Below are positions 45,520-53,487 of a stretch of 64,000 nucleotides of DNA, piece by piece (position 1 is the first letter of the stretch; each line of letters begins with the position of its first letter). The DNA lies in assembly GCF_900176385.1 (NCBI RefSeq), contig NZ_FWXN01000006.1, positions 124,001-188,000 of the forward strand, in the 5' to 3' direction. The notes under the pieces are model-generated. The model was not told the origin of the DNA. It saw only the letters and a list, made by a program, of their open reading frames with translations, and made no database searches. A program made the position numbers and the translations under genes. The stretch comes from Janibacter indicus (GTDB taxonomy: Bacteria; Actinomycetota; Actinomycetes; Actinomycetales; Dermatophilaceae).

Positions 45520-46556
45520 GCTTCAGCGACATCATGTACCCCTTCGAGTGGCTCGTCGCCTGGATCATGTATCTGTGGCACGGGGCGCTCACGGCGATCG
45601 GGCTGCCCGAGGCCGGCGGCTGGACCTGGACCCTGTCCATCGTCGGTCTCGTGATCGTCATGCGGGCGGCGCTCATCCCGCTCTTCGTCAAGCAGATCCA
45701 CGCCTCGCGCAAGATGCAGCTCATCCAGCCCGAGATGCAGAAGATCCAGGCGAAGTACAAGGGCAAGACCGACCCCGACTCCCGGCAGAAGATGACCGAG
45801 GAGACGATGGCGCTGTACAAGGACAGCGGCACCAACCCCTTCTCCTCGTGTCTGCCGATCTTCGTGCAGATGCCCTTCTTCTTCGGCCTCTTCCGCGTCC
45901 TGAACAGCCTCGACGAGATCGGCTCCGGCGCCAAGGCCGGCATCGGCCCGATCACCCAGCAGGTGGCCGCCCAGGCGGAGTCCTCGTCGATCTTCGGCGC
46001 CCAGCTGTCCGCGCAGTTCCTCGGGACCGGGGGCGGGATCAGCGTCAAGGTCGTGACGATCACGCTGATCATCCTCATGTCGCTGACGACCTTCACCACG
46101 CAGTACCAGCTGATGCGCAAGAACATGCCCGCGGCGGCTCTCGAGGGGCCCTTCGCGCAGCAGCAGAAGATGATGCTGTACCTCTTCCCGATCATCTTCG
46201 CTGTCTCTGGCGTGTACTTCCCGATCGGTGTGCTCATCTACTGGTTCACGACCAACGTGTGGACCATGTGCCAGCAGTTCTACGTGATCCGGCGCATGCC
46301 GGCCCCGGGCTCCGCGGCTGAGAAGGCCATGCAGGACCGCCGGCGCAAGGCCGGGAAGTCGATCGACACCCCGGAGGAGACGCGCGAGCGCAAGCACGAC
46401 GCCGAGATGGCCCAGGAGCTGGAGGCCAAGGGCGTCATCTCCGGGCAGCGCCAGCAGCCGACCTCGAAGAAGCGGGCCAAGAAGAAGGGCGGCCCGCCGC
46501 CGAAGGCCGGCTCGAGCTCCGCGGTGGACGAAGACCGCCCCCGGACCGACAACTGA
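45516..46556 (+). CDS. yidC: Membrane protein insertase YidC
   Basis: The 346-residue Oxa1/YidC-family protein lacks the large periplasmic P1 domain, as usual in Gram-positives. About five membrane segments are visible, with the conserved hydrophilic-groove arginine in VIVMRAALIPLFVKQ and the coiled hairpin MQKIQAKYKGKTDPDSRQKM. A Lys/Arg-rich tail (about 265-346) probably binds ribosomes. Start is a GTG inside the overlap with yidD. Confidence 0.96.
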   Translation: MSFSDIMYPFEWLVAWIMYLWHGALTAIGLPEAGGWTWTLSIVGLVIVMRAALIPLFVKQIHASRKMQLIQPEMQKIQAKYKGKTDPDSRQKMTEETMALYKDSGTNPFSSCLPIFVQMPFFFGLFRVLNSLDEIGSGAKAGIGPITQQVAAQAESSSIFGAQLSAQFLGTGGGISVKVVTITLIILMSLTTFTTQYQLMRKNMPAAALEGPFAQQQKMMLYLFPIIFAVSGVYFPIGVLIYWFTTNVWTMCQQFYVIRRMPAPGSAAEKAMQDRRRKAGKSIDTPEETRERKHDAEMAQELEAKGVISGQRQQPTSKKRAKKKGGPPPKAGSSSAVDEDRPRTDN

Positions 46557-46610
46557 CCCCCGATGGGCCCGGAGGTCCGGGCCCGTCGACCGCCACACGC
46601 AGGAGAGACC

Positions 46611-47258
46611 ATGAGCGACAACCTGACGACCGAGGTCGTCGAGGACCAGGCCGACGCGCCCGCAGAGCAGGCGCCGGTCCCGAAGAAGAACCGACGCCAG
46701 CTCCTGGAGCGCGAGGGGGAGGTCGCAGCCGACTTCCTCGAGACGCTTCTCGACATCGCCGACCTCGACGGCGACATCGACCTGGACATCGACGGCGACC
46801 GCGCCGCCGTGGCCATCGTCGACTCCGACGAGGGCCGCGTGCCACGCCGCCTCGTCGGGCAGGACGGCAAAGTGCTCGAGGCACTGCAGGAGCTGACGCG
46901 CCTGGCCGTGCAGTCGGCCACGGGTGACCGCAGCCGCCTCATGCTCGACGTCGCCGGTCACCGCGCAGCCCGTCGGGCCGAGCTCGTCGAGATCGCCCGC
47001 ACCGCGATCGAGGAGGTCAAGACCTCCGGCGATTCGGTCGACCTCGAGCCGATGAGTGCCTTCGAGCGCAAGGTCGTCCACGACGAGGTGCTCGCCGCGG
47101 GCCTCAAGTCGGACTCCTCCGGCACCGAGCCGCGACGATTCGTCGTCGTCCACACCGCACAGGTGGCCCCTGCCGACGGCGAGAGCGCCGAGCCCGCCGA
47201 CGGGGAGTCCGGGGCGGACACCGCGGGCGAGGCCGTGCCTGATGCATCCGAGGTGTGA
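46611..47258 (+). CDS. Jag/KhpB (EloR) family RNA-binding protein with KH and R3H domains
   Basis: The 215-residue protein has a KH-type domain (RRLVGQDGKVLEALQELTRLAV near 83-104) and an R3H domain (MSAFERKVVHDEV near 147). The latter contains the HxxxR-like basic segment and SSGTEPRRFVVV. An acidic, repeated Ala/Gly/Glu tail ends it. The Jag N-terminal domain of firmicutes is absent, as in other actinobacteria. Start ATG 46611 follows AGGAGAG. Confidence 0.92.
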   Translation: MSDNLTTEVVEDQADAPAEQAPVPKKNRRQLLEREGEVAADFLETLLDIADLDGDIDLDIDGDRAAVAIVDSDEGRVPRRLVGQDGKVLEALQELTRLAVQSATGDRSRLMLDVAGHRAARRAELVEIARTAIEEVKTSGDSVDLEPMSAFERKVVHDEVLAAGLKSDSSGTEPRRFVVVHTAQVAPADGESAEPADGESGADTAGEAVPDASEV

Positions 47259-47265
47259 GCACCCC

Positions 47266-47279
47266 GTTTCACGTGAAAC
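47266..47279. promoter_or_regulatory. parS: parS site 1
   Basis: Exact GTTTCACGTGAAAC palindrome, the ParB nucleation sequence, between jag and rsmG. Confidence 0.95.
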
Positions 47280-47288
47280 GCTAGGGGC

Positions 47289-47933
47289 ATGACGATCGAC
47301 ATCCCCGCGGCACCCGAGGGCGCCCGCCGATTCTTCGGCGGGCGCCTTCCTCGTGCCGAAACATTCGCCGCAGTGCTCGCGGACACGGGCGTGAGTCACG
47401 GACTCATCGGTCCGCGCGAGGTCCCGATCCTGTGGGAGCGGCACATCCTCAACTGTGCCGTCATCGAGGACGCCTTCACCGAGGGGGCGAAGGTCATCGA
47501 CGTCGGCTCGGGAGCGGGCCTTCCGGGCCTCGCCGTGGCCATCGCCCGGCCCGACCTCGACGTGCACCTGGTCGAGCCCATGCAACGGCGCACGGAGTGG
47601 TTGGGTGCCGCGACCGAGGCCATCGGCCTGGACAACGTCACGGTGCACCGGGGTCGCGCCGAGGAGTTCCACGGGGTGCTGTCCGCTCCGTATGTCACCG
47701 CACGTGCGGTGGCGGCCCTCGACAAGCTGGCGCGCTGGTGCTGCCCGATGGTGGCTCCTGGCGGGCGGCTCGTGGCGATGAAGGGGCAGTCGGCCTCGGC
47801 CGAGATCGACAAGGCGACCATGGTGCTGCGGCGACTGGGTGTCACCGCAACCACGATCACCGAGCACGGCGCGGACGTCCTCCCCACCCCCACGCTCACG
47901 GTCGACTGCACCGTCGGGACCGCGCGGACCTGA
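47289..47933 (+). CDS. rsmG: 16S rRNA (guanine527-N7)-methyltransferase
   Basis: SAM-dependent methyltransferase (GidB), 214 residues. SAM motif I is VIDVGSGAGLPGLAVAIARP (69-88), and the N-terminal RsmG segment WERHILNCAVIEDAF is present. Position between jag and parA, 9 bp after a parS site, is canonical. Confidence 0.96.
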   Translation: MTIDIPAAPEGARRFFGGRLPRAETFAAVLADTGVSHGLIGPREVPILWERHILNCAVIEDAFTEGAKVIDVGSGAGLPGLAVAIARPDLDVHLVEPMQRRTEWLGAATEAIGLDNVTVHRGRAEEFHGVLSAPYVTARAVAALDKLARWCCPMVAPGGRLVAMKGQSASAEIDKATMVLRRLGVTATTITEHGADVLPTPTLTVDCTVGTART

Positions 47934-47957
47934 GGCGCGCGCTCCTGACGGCCGCGC

Positions 47958-47971
47958 GTTTCACGTGAAAC
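47958..47971. promoter_or_regulatory. parS: parS site 2
   Basis: Exact GTTTCACGTGAAAC between rsmG and parA. Confidence 0.95.
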
Positions 47972-47993
47972 GCAGGGCCGCGACGATCGCCTC

Positions 47994-48007
47994 GTTTCAC
48001 GTGAAAC
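47994..48007. promoter_or_regulatory. parS: parS site 3
   Basis: Exact GTTTCACGTGAAAC, 36 bp centre to centre from site 2. Confidence 0.95.
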
Positions 48008-48069
48008 GCATCTGGCGATGGGTGTGCCATCCCTCGATGAGCTCCTGCTGGCCGTGAACACCCATCCAG

Positions 48070-48141
48070 TTGTCCACTGATTCTGTGGACAACACGACTG
48101 ATTCGGTGGAAAACCCTCGAATTGCCCCCCACTTGTCCACA
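48070..48141. promoter_or_regulatory. DnaA-box cluster upstream of parA
   Basis: TTGTCCACT (48070-48078, +), TTGTCCACA on the - strand (48084-48092) and TTGTCCACA (48133-48141, +) lie in the 287-bp rsmG-parA gap, 80-150 bp before the parA start. They may couple parAB expression to initiation. Confidence 0.6.
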
Positions 48142-48220
48142 GCCCGCTCCCCGATTGGCGTGTCGTCCCGGTCTGGGGTTGTATGGCTGGGCTCGCAGTC
48201 CCTTGAGGAGGAATGTCTCG

Positions 48221-49312
48221 GTGACCACACCACGCACCGTCATCCCGGGTATCGGGTGGCCGGCCCTCGAGGTCCCCACCGACACCGCACCGATCGGCTG
48301 GTTCGGAGTGCGCCCAGCGTCCTCGGAGACCGTGCCCGAGACACCCGACGCGAGCGCCGTCGGCACGCTGGTACCGGATGACAGGGTCCACGAGGCCAAC
48401 GATGACGAGGAGTGCCCAGTGGACCCCACGACCAGCCCACCGGAGGTCGTCGACGGCTCCTCCACGGCACCACCTGTCACCACGGCGCTGCCCCGCCCTC
48501 CGCAGCCGCGCATCATCACGGTGTCCAACCAGAAGGGTGGGGTCGGCAAGACGACGACCGCGGTGAACATCGCAGCGGCTCTGGCTGACGCGGGGCTGCA
48601 GGTCCTGCTCATCGACACCGACCCCCAGGGCAACGCCAGCACGGCCCTCAACATCGATCACCACGCCGAGGTGCCGAGCATCTACGACGTGCTCGTCGAC
48701 GGCACACCCATCTCCGAGGTCATGCAGGCCTGCCCCGACGTCGACAACCTCTGGTGCGTCCCCGCGACGATCGACCTCGCCGGTGCCGAGATCGAGCTGG
48801 TCTCCCTCGTCGCCCGCGAGGGCCGTCTGACCAAGGCCATCGCGGCGTGGATGGCCGAGCGTGAGGAGGCCGGGGATCCTCGTATCGACTACGTCCTCAT
48901 CGACTGCCCGCCGAGTCTCGGGCTGCTCACGGTCAACGCCTTCGTGGCCGCGCGTGAGGTGCTCATTCCGATCCAGTGCGAGTACTACGCCCTCGAGGGC
49001 CTGAGTCAGCTGCTGAAGAACATCGACCTCATCCGCACGCACCTCAACCCGGCGTTGCACGTGTCGACGATCCTGCTGACCATGTACGACGGCCGCACCC
49101 GGCTGTCCGCCCAGGTCGCCCAGGAGGTGCGCGAGCACTTCCCCGAGCAGGTCCTCAGCTCCACCGTCCCCCGATCCGTTCGCGTCTCCGAGGCGCCAAG
49201 TCACGGGCAGACGGTCATCACCTACGACCCCCAGAGCACGGGCGCCCGGTCCTACACCGACGCGGCCACCGAGATCGCCCGCCGCGGCGCAGAGCAGAAG
49301 GACAACGCATGA
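48221..49312 (+). CDS. parA: Chromosome partitioning ATPase ParA (Soj)
   Basis: The 363-residue protein has the deviant Walker A KGGVGKT (105-111), Walker A' LLIDTDPQGNAS and Walker B YVLIDCPPSLG. About 95 residues of Pro/Thr-rich sequence precede the ATPase domain. The GTG at 48221 has GAGGAGG 9 bases upstream. A second GTG at 48419 has GAGGAG at 6 bases and would give a 297-residue ParA of usual length, so the true start is open. ParA drives origin segregation with ParB and the parS sites upstream. Confidence 0.94.
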   Translation: MTTPRTVIPGIGWPALEVPTDTAPIGWFGVRPASSETVPETPDASAVGTLVPDDRVHEANDDEECPVDPTTSPPEVVDGSSTAPPVTTALPRPPQPRIITVSNQKGGVGKTTTAVNIAAALADAGLQVLLIDTDPQGNASTALNIDHHAEVPSIYDVLVDGTPISEVMQACPDVDNLWCVPATIDLAGAEIELVSLVAREGRLTKAIAAWMAEREEAGDPRIDYVLIDCPPSLGLLTVNAFVAAREVLIPIQCEYYALEGLSQLLKNIDLIRTHLNPALHVSTILLTMYDGRTRLSAQVAQEVREHFPEQVLSSTVPRSVRVSEAPSHGQTVITYDPQSTGARSYTDAATEIARRGAEQKDNA

Positions 49313-50463
49313 GTGACAAGCGACGCGGACTCGGACGTGGCCTCGGCGCCCTGATCCCTGACTCGGGGGTCGCCGGCCGGTCTGCAGAGCGACCGGTGGA
49401 CGTCTTCTTCCGTGACCAGGAGCGGCCCACTGCCCTGCCCAACACCGTCGCCGGCAAGATCGCCGAGGCGACCGCCCAGGCGCCGGCCACTCCGGTCCCC
49501 GCGGACCATGACGCCGTGACCATGGACGTCTCGCCCGAGACGGGTGCTGAGGGCTCGGTGAGCGGCCCCTCGACCGCCGACGAGGTCCCGGCCACCTCGG
49601 CCACGACGGACGACCCCGTGGACGGCCTCGCGCCCGTCCCCGGCGCCAGCTTCGCGGAGATCCCGCTTGACGCGATCCGGCCCAACCCGCGCCAGCCGCG
49701 CACCGTCTTCGACGAGGACGACATGAGCGAGCTGGTCCACTCGATCCGGGAGATCGGGGTCCTGCAGCCGATCGTCGTGCGCCGGGTGAGCGATGGTGAC
49801 GACGGCGTCGACTTCGAGCTCATCATGGGTGAGCGTCGCTGGCGTGCCAGCCGAGCCGCGGAGCGCGAGAGCATCCCGGCGATCGTCAAGGCCACCGAGG
49901 ACGATGACCTCCTGCGTGACGCGCTCCTCGAAAACCTCCACCGCAGCAACCTCAACCCCCTGGAGGAGGCGGCCGCCTACCAGCAGCTCCTCGACGACTT
50001 CGGCTGCACCAAGGAAGAGCTCGCCGGCCGCATCGGCCGGTCGCGGCCACAGATCTCCAACACGCTGCGCCTGCTGCGGCTGCCGCCGATGGTGGCTCGC
50101 CGCGTGGCGGCGGGTGTGCTCAGCGCTGGTCACGCACGAGCGCTCCTCACCCTCGACGACGGGGAGCAGATGGAGCGGCTGGCGCAGCGCATCGTCGCCG
50201 AGGGCCTGTCCGTGCGCAGCGTCGAGGAGATCGTCGCTCTGGGCCTGGCCCCGGAGAAGGAGCGGCGGACGGCTCCGCGCGCCGGGCGCCACCACCCCCA
50301 GCTCGACGACCTCGCCGGTCGGGTGAGTGACCGCCTGGACACCCGGGTCAAGATCAACCTCGGGCAGCGCAAGGGCCGGATGACGATCGAGTTCGCCTCG
50401 ATGGAGGACCTGCATCGCGTCCTCGGTCAGATGGGCGTGGCCTCCGAGGACGTCGACGGCTGA
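49309..50463 (+). CDS. parB: Chromosome partitioning protein ParB
   Basis: CTP-dependent clamp that loads at parS. The 384-residue protein starts with the ParA-activating basic peptide MSDKRRGLGRGLGALIP, followed by a long linker, the CTP-binding motifs IRPNPRQPR and GERRWRA (174-180), the helix-turn-helix ELAGRIGRSRPQISNTLRLL, and a C-terminal dimerisation domain. ATGA overlap with parA. Confidence 0.96.
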   Translation: MSDKRRGLGRGLGALIPDSGVAGRSAERPVDVFFRDQERPTALPNTVAGKIAEATAQAPATPVPADHDAVTMDVSPETGAEGSVSGPSTADEVPATSATTDDPVDGLAPVPGASFAEIPLDAIRPNPRQPRTVFDEDDMSELVHSIREIGVLQPIVVRRVSDGDDGVDFELIMGERRWRASRAAERESIPAIVKATEDDDLLRDALLENLHRSNLNPLEEAAAYQQLLDDFGCTKEELAGRIGRSRPQISNTLRLLRLPPMVARRVAAGVLSAGHARALLTLDDGEQMERLAQRIVAEGLSVRSVEEIVALGLAPEKERRTAPRAGRHHPQLDDLAGRVSDRLDTRVKINLGQRKGRMTIEFASMEDLHRVLGQMGVASEDVDG

Positions 50464-50480
50464 GCTGGACCACGACATGC

Positions 50481-50518
50481 GAGAGGGCCCCACGGTGACA
50501 TCACCGTAGGGCCCTCTC
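50481..50518. terminator. Bidirectional hairpin between parB and trxA
   Basis: GAGAGGGCCCCACGGTGA pairs with TCACCGTAGGGCCCTCTC at 17 of 18 positions, 17 bp after the parB stop. The convergent trxA ends 42 bp further on. Very stable stem suited to both directions. Confidence 0.8.
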
Positions 50519-50559
50519 ACATGGTCAACGAGACGAATCTCGTTGTGCCACAAGCAAAC

Positions 50560-50883
50560 TCAGCCGACGAAGGGCTCGAGCTCCTTGACCAGCTTGGGCT
50601 TGGGCATGGCGCCCACAAGGGTCTTGACGATCTCGCCGTCCTTGAAGACGTGCATCGTCGGGATCGACGTGATGCCGTAGCGCGCCGTGATCTGCGGGTT
50701 GGCGTCGGTGTCGAGCTTGACGATCTTCAGCTTGCCGTCGTACTGACCGGACAGCTCCTCGAGGACGGGCGCGACAGCGCGGCACGGGCCGCACCAGGTG
50801 GCCCAGAAGTCGACGAGGACCGGGGTGTCGCTCTTGAGGACGTCCTGGTCGAAGGTGGCGTCGGTGGTGGGGGAGGTGGCCAT
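50560..50883 (-). CDS. trxA: Thioredoxin
   Basis: The 107-residue thioredoxin has the active site WCGPC (C31, C34), the buried D25-type aspartate in LVDFWATW and the cis-proline in TSIPTMHVF. It lies downstream of trxB on the same strand (54 bp), forming the thioredoxin system. Confidence 0.97.
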   Translation of the reverse strand: MATSPTTDATFDQDVLKSDTPVLVDFWATWCGPCRAVAPVLEELSGQYDGKLKIVKLDTDANPQITARYGITSIPTMHVFKDGEIVKTLVGAMPKPKLVKELEPFVG

Positions 50884-50937
50884 GGGGGTCCTTCTCTCTC
50901 GGTGGGTGTGGTCTGGGGGTCGGTGCGGCAGGACCGC

Positions 50938-51957
50938 TCAGCGGGCGCCGACGGTGCCGGCGACGGGGTTGTCCTGGGCGGTCAGGGCCTGGTCCACGGC
51001 GGGAGCCGCAGCCTCCTCGTGGGCCGCGAGCCAGCGCTCGGCGTCGAGCGCGGCTGCGCAGCCGGAGCCGGCGGCCGTGATCGCCTGACGATAGGTGTGG
51101 TCGACGAGGTCACCGGCGGCGAAGACGCCGTCGAGGTTGGTCCGGGAGGACCGGCCCTCGGTGAGCACGTAGCCCTCGTCGTCGAGGTCGACGACGCCCT
51201 GGACGAGCTCGTTGCGCGGGTCGTGGCCGATGGCCACGAAGAGCCCGGTGGCCTCGATCTCGCGGGTCTCGCCGGTGACGGTGTCGCGCAGGGTCAGGCC
51301 GGTGACCTTGTCGTCGCCGTGGATCGCGGCGACCTCGGAGTTCCACGCGAAGCGGATCTTGTCGTTGGAGTGGGCACGGTCGGCCATGATCTTGCTGGCG
51401 CGCAGCTCGTCGCGGCGGTGGACGATGGTCACCGAACGGGCGAACTTCGTCAGGAAGGTGGCCTCCTCGACGGCGGAGTCCCCGCCGCCGACGACGACGA
51501 TGTCCTGCTCGCGGAAGAAGAAGCCGTCGCACGTCGCGCACCAGCTGACGCCGTGCCCGGACAGGCGCTTCTCGTCGGGGAGACCGAGCTCGCGGTAGGC
51601 CGACCCCATCGCGAGGATGACGGCGCGGGCCCGGTGGGTGTTGCCCTCACCGTCGGTGACCACCTTGACCGGGCCGGTGAGCTCGACCGCGGTCACGTCG
51701 TCGGTGACGATCTCGGTGCCGAAGCGCTCGGCCTGGGCGCGCATGTTGAGCATGAGGTCGGGGCCCATGATGCCCTCGGTGAAGCCGGGGAAGTTCTCGA
51801 CGTCGGTCGTGTTCATCAGGGCGCCGCCGGCGGTGACGGACCCCTCGAACATCAACGGCTCGAGGTTGGCGCGGGCGGCGTAGACGGCCGCGGTGTATCC
51901 CGCGGGGCCGGAACCGATGATGATGACATTGCGGATGTCGGTGCTGGCGTCGGCCAC
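50938..51957 (-). CDS. trxB: Thioredoxin reductase
   Basis: NADPH-dependent FAD enzyme that reduces TrxA. The 339-residue protein has the FAD motif [15 protein letters not shown] (15-29), redox pair C140/C143 in WCATCDG, NADPH motif [11 protein letters not shown] and C-terminal FAD motif [11 protein letters not shown] tail of about 25 residues extends beyond the usual end. Start GTG 51957. A SigR/SigH-type promoter lies upstream. Confidence 0.96.
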   Translation of the reverse strand: MADASTDIRNVIIIGSGPAGYTAAVYAARANLEPLMFEGSVTAGGALMNTTDVENFPGFTEGIMGPDLMLNMRAQAERFGTEIVTDDVTAVELTGPVKVVTDGEGNTHRARAVILAMGSAYRELGLPDEKRLSGHGVSWCATCDGFFFREQDIVVVGGGDSAVEEATFLTKFARSVTIVHRRDELRASKIMADRAHSNDKIRFAWNSEVAAIHGDDKVTGLTLRDTVTGETREIEATGLFVAIGHDPRNELVQGVVDLDDEGYVLTEGRSSRTNLDGVFAAGDLVDHTYRQAITAAGSGCAAALDAERWLAAHEEAAAPAVDQALTAQDNPVAGTVGAR

Positions 51958-51999
51958 GGGGTGAGTCCTTGGGGTCGGGTGAAGTCGGTCTGAGGTGAC

Positions 52000-52026
52000 A
52001 ACGTCATCGTAGGCGCGGTCTGTTCC
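52000..52026 (-). promoter_or_regulatory. Candidate SigR/SigH-type promoter of trxBA
   Basis: On the - strand GGAAC (52026-52022), 19 bases, GTT (52002-52000), matching the GGAAT/C-N18-19-GTT form known for thiol-stress sigma factors that control trxBA in other actinobacteria. The adjacent SigM could also be considered. Leader length would be about 35-40 bases. Confidence 0.5.
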
Positions 52027-52091
52027 ATGGTCGCCCACTGCACGACGAAGGGGGATCACCTCACCGCCCGCACACCCGCCCGCGGGTCGGG

Positions 52092-52853
52092 CTACTGCGG
52101 GACGGCGAAGGAGTCGGGCCAGATCGGCTCGCACCCGGAGGTGATCGCCCAGGCCCGGGCCTCGCCGTCGGGCGGGGTCTGCGCGATGAGCAGCAACCCG
52201 TCCTTGCCCTCGAAGGTCGCCACGTCGATGACGACGGCCTGCAGCTGTGGCTGACCCAGGCGGGTGAGGCAGTCCGTCGCCCCGGCCGCGGTCGTCAGGG
52301 TGCCGAGGACCTTGTCGTTCTTGGGCTCGGGGGCCTGCGTCGGGTCCTCGAGCAGCGTGGCCGCCTCGGACCCCAGCGACGAGCGCGTGTAGTCGGTGCC
52401 GCTGGCGGTGATCGAGAAGGCCGGGACCTCACCCCCAGCTTCGCTGCCGTCCGCGGCCGCCGAGCTCTCGGTGGCCGAGCTCTGGGTCGTGGACTGCATC
52501 GGCGCGGCGTCTCCGGCGCTGCCGGTCTCGTCGGACCCGCTCTGCGAGAGCATCAACCCGCCCACGCCCAGCGCGACGACCGTCGCCGCAGCCGCACCGA
52601 GGATCCACGGGGCGACCGAGCGGCGCCGGCGGGGACCGTCGGGCTCGCTCATCGTGCTCCAGAAGCCGGAGCCCTCGTCCTCGGCCAGGGAGTCCTCGCC
52701 GGGCGCGCCCGCACGGTCGGGATCGGTGCGGGCGGCCTGCTCGTCCGCGAGCGTGGCGCGGATGCGCTCGGCCAGGTCGTCGGGCATCGGCCCGCTCTCC
52801 CGGAGGGAGGCGAGGAGGTGACGCATCCCGGTGGGGTCCTGGTCCTGGATCAT
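52092..52853 (-). CDS. Membrane anti-sigma-like protein, partner of SigM
   Basis: The 253-residue protein has a cytosolic N-terminal segment (about 1-76, [20 protein letters not shown]...), one membrane helix (about 81-103) and an extracytoplasmic Ser/Ala-rich linker plus domain with two cysteines. No HxxxCxxC zinc anti-sigma motif is seen. It overlaps sigM by 4 bp and precedes trxB, the same position as the SigM anti-sigma gene in mycobacteria. Anti-sigma function is inferred mainly from this. Confidence 0.75.
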   Translation of the reverse strand: MIQDQDPTGMRHLLASLRESGPMPDDLAERIRATLADEQAARTDPDRAGAPGEDSLAEDEGSGFWSTMSEPDGPRRRRSVAPWILGAAAATVVALGVGGLMLSQSGSDETGSAGDAAPMQSTTQSSATESSAAADGSEAGGEVPAFSITASGTDYTRSSLGSEAATLLEDPTQAPEPKNDKVLGTLTTAAGATDCLTRLGQPQLQAVVIDVATFEGKDGLLLIAQTPPDGEARAWAITSGCEPIWPDSFAVPQ

Positions 52854-53476
52854 GGCCGCCTCCCTTCGTCTGTCTGGTGGCCTGTTGTGTCTGACGAGGC
52901 AGCGGCGCCTGAGGTTCCGTCGACGCCCACACCTGCGGCCGCGAGGATCTTGCCGAGGGCCTCACGGCCCCGCGAGCAGCGGGACTTGACCGTGCCCGTG
53001 GGGATGTCGAGGATCTGCGCGGCCTCGGCCACGGGGAGCCCGTGCATGTCGACGAGCACGAGCGCGACCCGGTGCTCGTCGGACAGGCGGGTGAGCGCCT
53101 CGTGCACCGCCAGCCGGGTGTCGACCTTGCCCGTCGCGTCGGCGGCCGGGGGCACCGACGCGATGACCTCGTCGGTGAGCTCGCTCGTCGGGCGGACCTT
53201 GCGGGTCAGGTCGATGCAGGCGTTGACGACGATGCGGTGCAGCCACGTGGTGACCGCGGCGTCACCGCGGTAGGAGCCGGCCCGTCGGAAGGCGGAGACG
53301 AAGCCCTCCTGGACGGCCTCGGCCGCGATCTCGCGGTCGCCGCACACGCCGACCGCCACGGCCCACATGCGATCGCGGTGGCGGCGGTAGATCTCACCGA
53401 AGGCTTCGGCATCGCCCTCGACGTGCCGGCGCATGAGCAGCCGGTCGTCGATCTCGGCGAGGGATGCGTCGCTCAT
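52850..53476 (-). CDS. sigM: ECF RNA polymerase sigma factor, SigM-like
   Basis: The 208-residue ECF factor has region 2 (about 15-80: DAEAFGEIYRRHRDRMWAVA, AAEAVQEGFVSAFRRAGSYR) and region 4 (about 128-180: LTRLSDEHRVALVLVDMHGL, AEAAQILDIPTGTVKSR). A short Ser/Thr/Asp-rich tail follows. The assignment as SigM rests on synteny murJ-sigM-anti-sigma-trxB-trxA. Start ATG 53476 lies 12 bp after the pseudokinase gene, so it is co-transcribed with envelope genes. Confidence 0.9.
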   Translation of the reverse strand: MSDASLAEIDDRLLMRRHVEGDAEAFGEIYRRHRDRMWAVAVGVCGDREIAAEAVQEGFVSAFRRAGSYRGDAAVTTWLHRIVVNACIDLTRKVRPTSELTDEVIASVPPAADATGKVDTRLAVHEALTRLSDEHRVALVLVDMHGLPVAEAAQILDIPTGTVKSRCSRGREALGKILAAAGVGVDGTSGAAASSDTTGHQTDEGRRP

Positions 53477-53487
53477 CTGGTGGCCCC

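Noticed and set aside
45336..47867. 843-codon open frame opposite yidC/jag/rsmG
   Set aside because: Covers five well-identified genes on the other strand and has no motif of its own.
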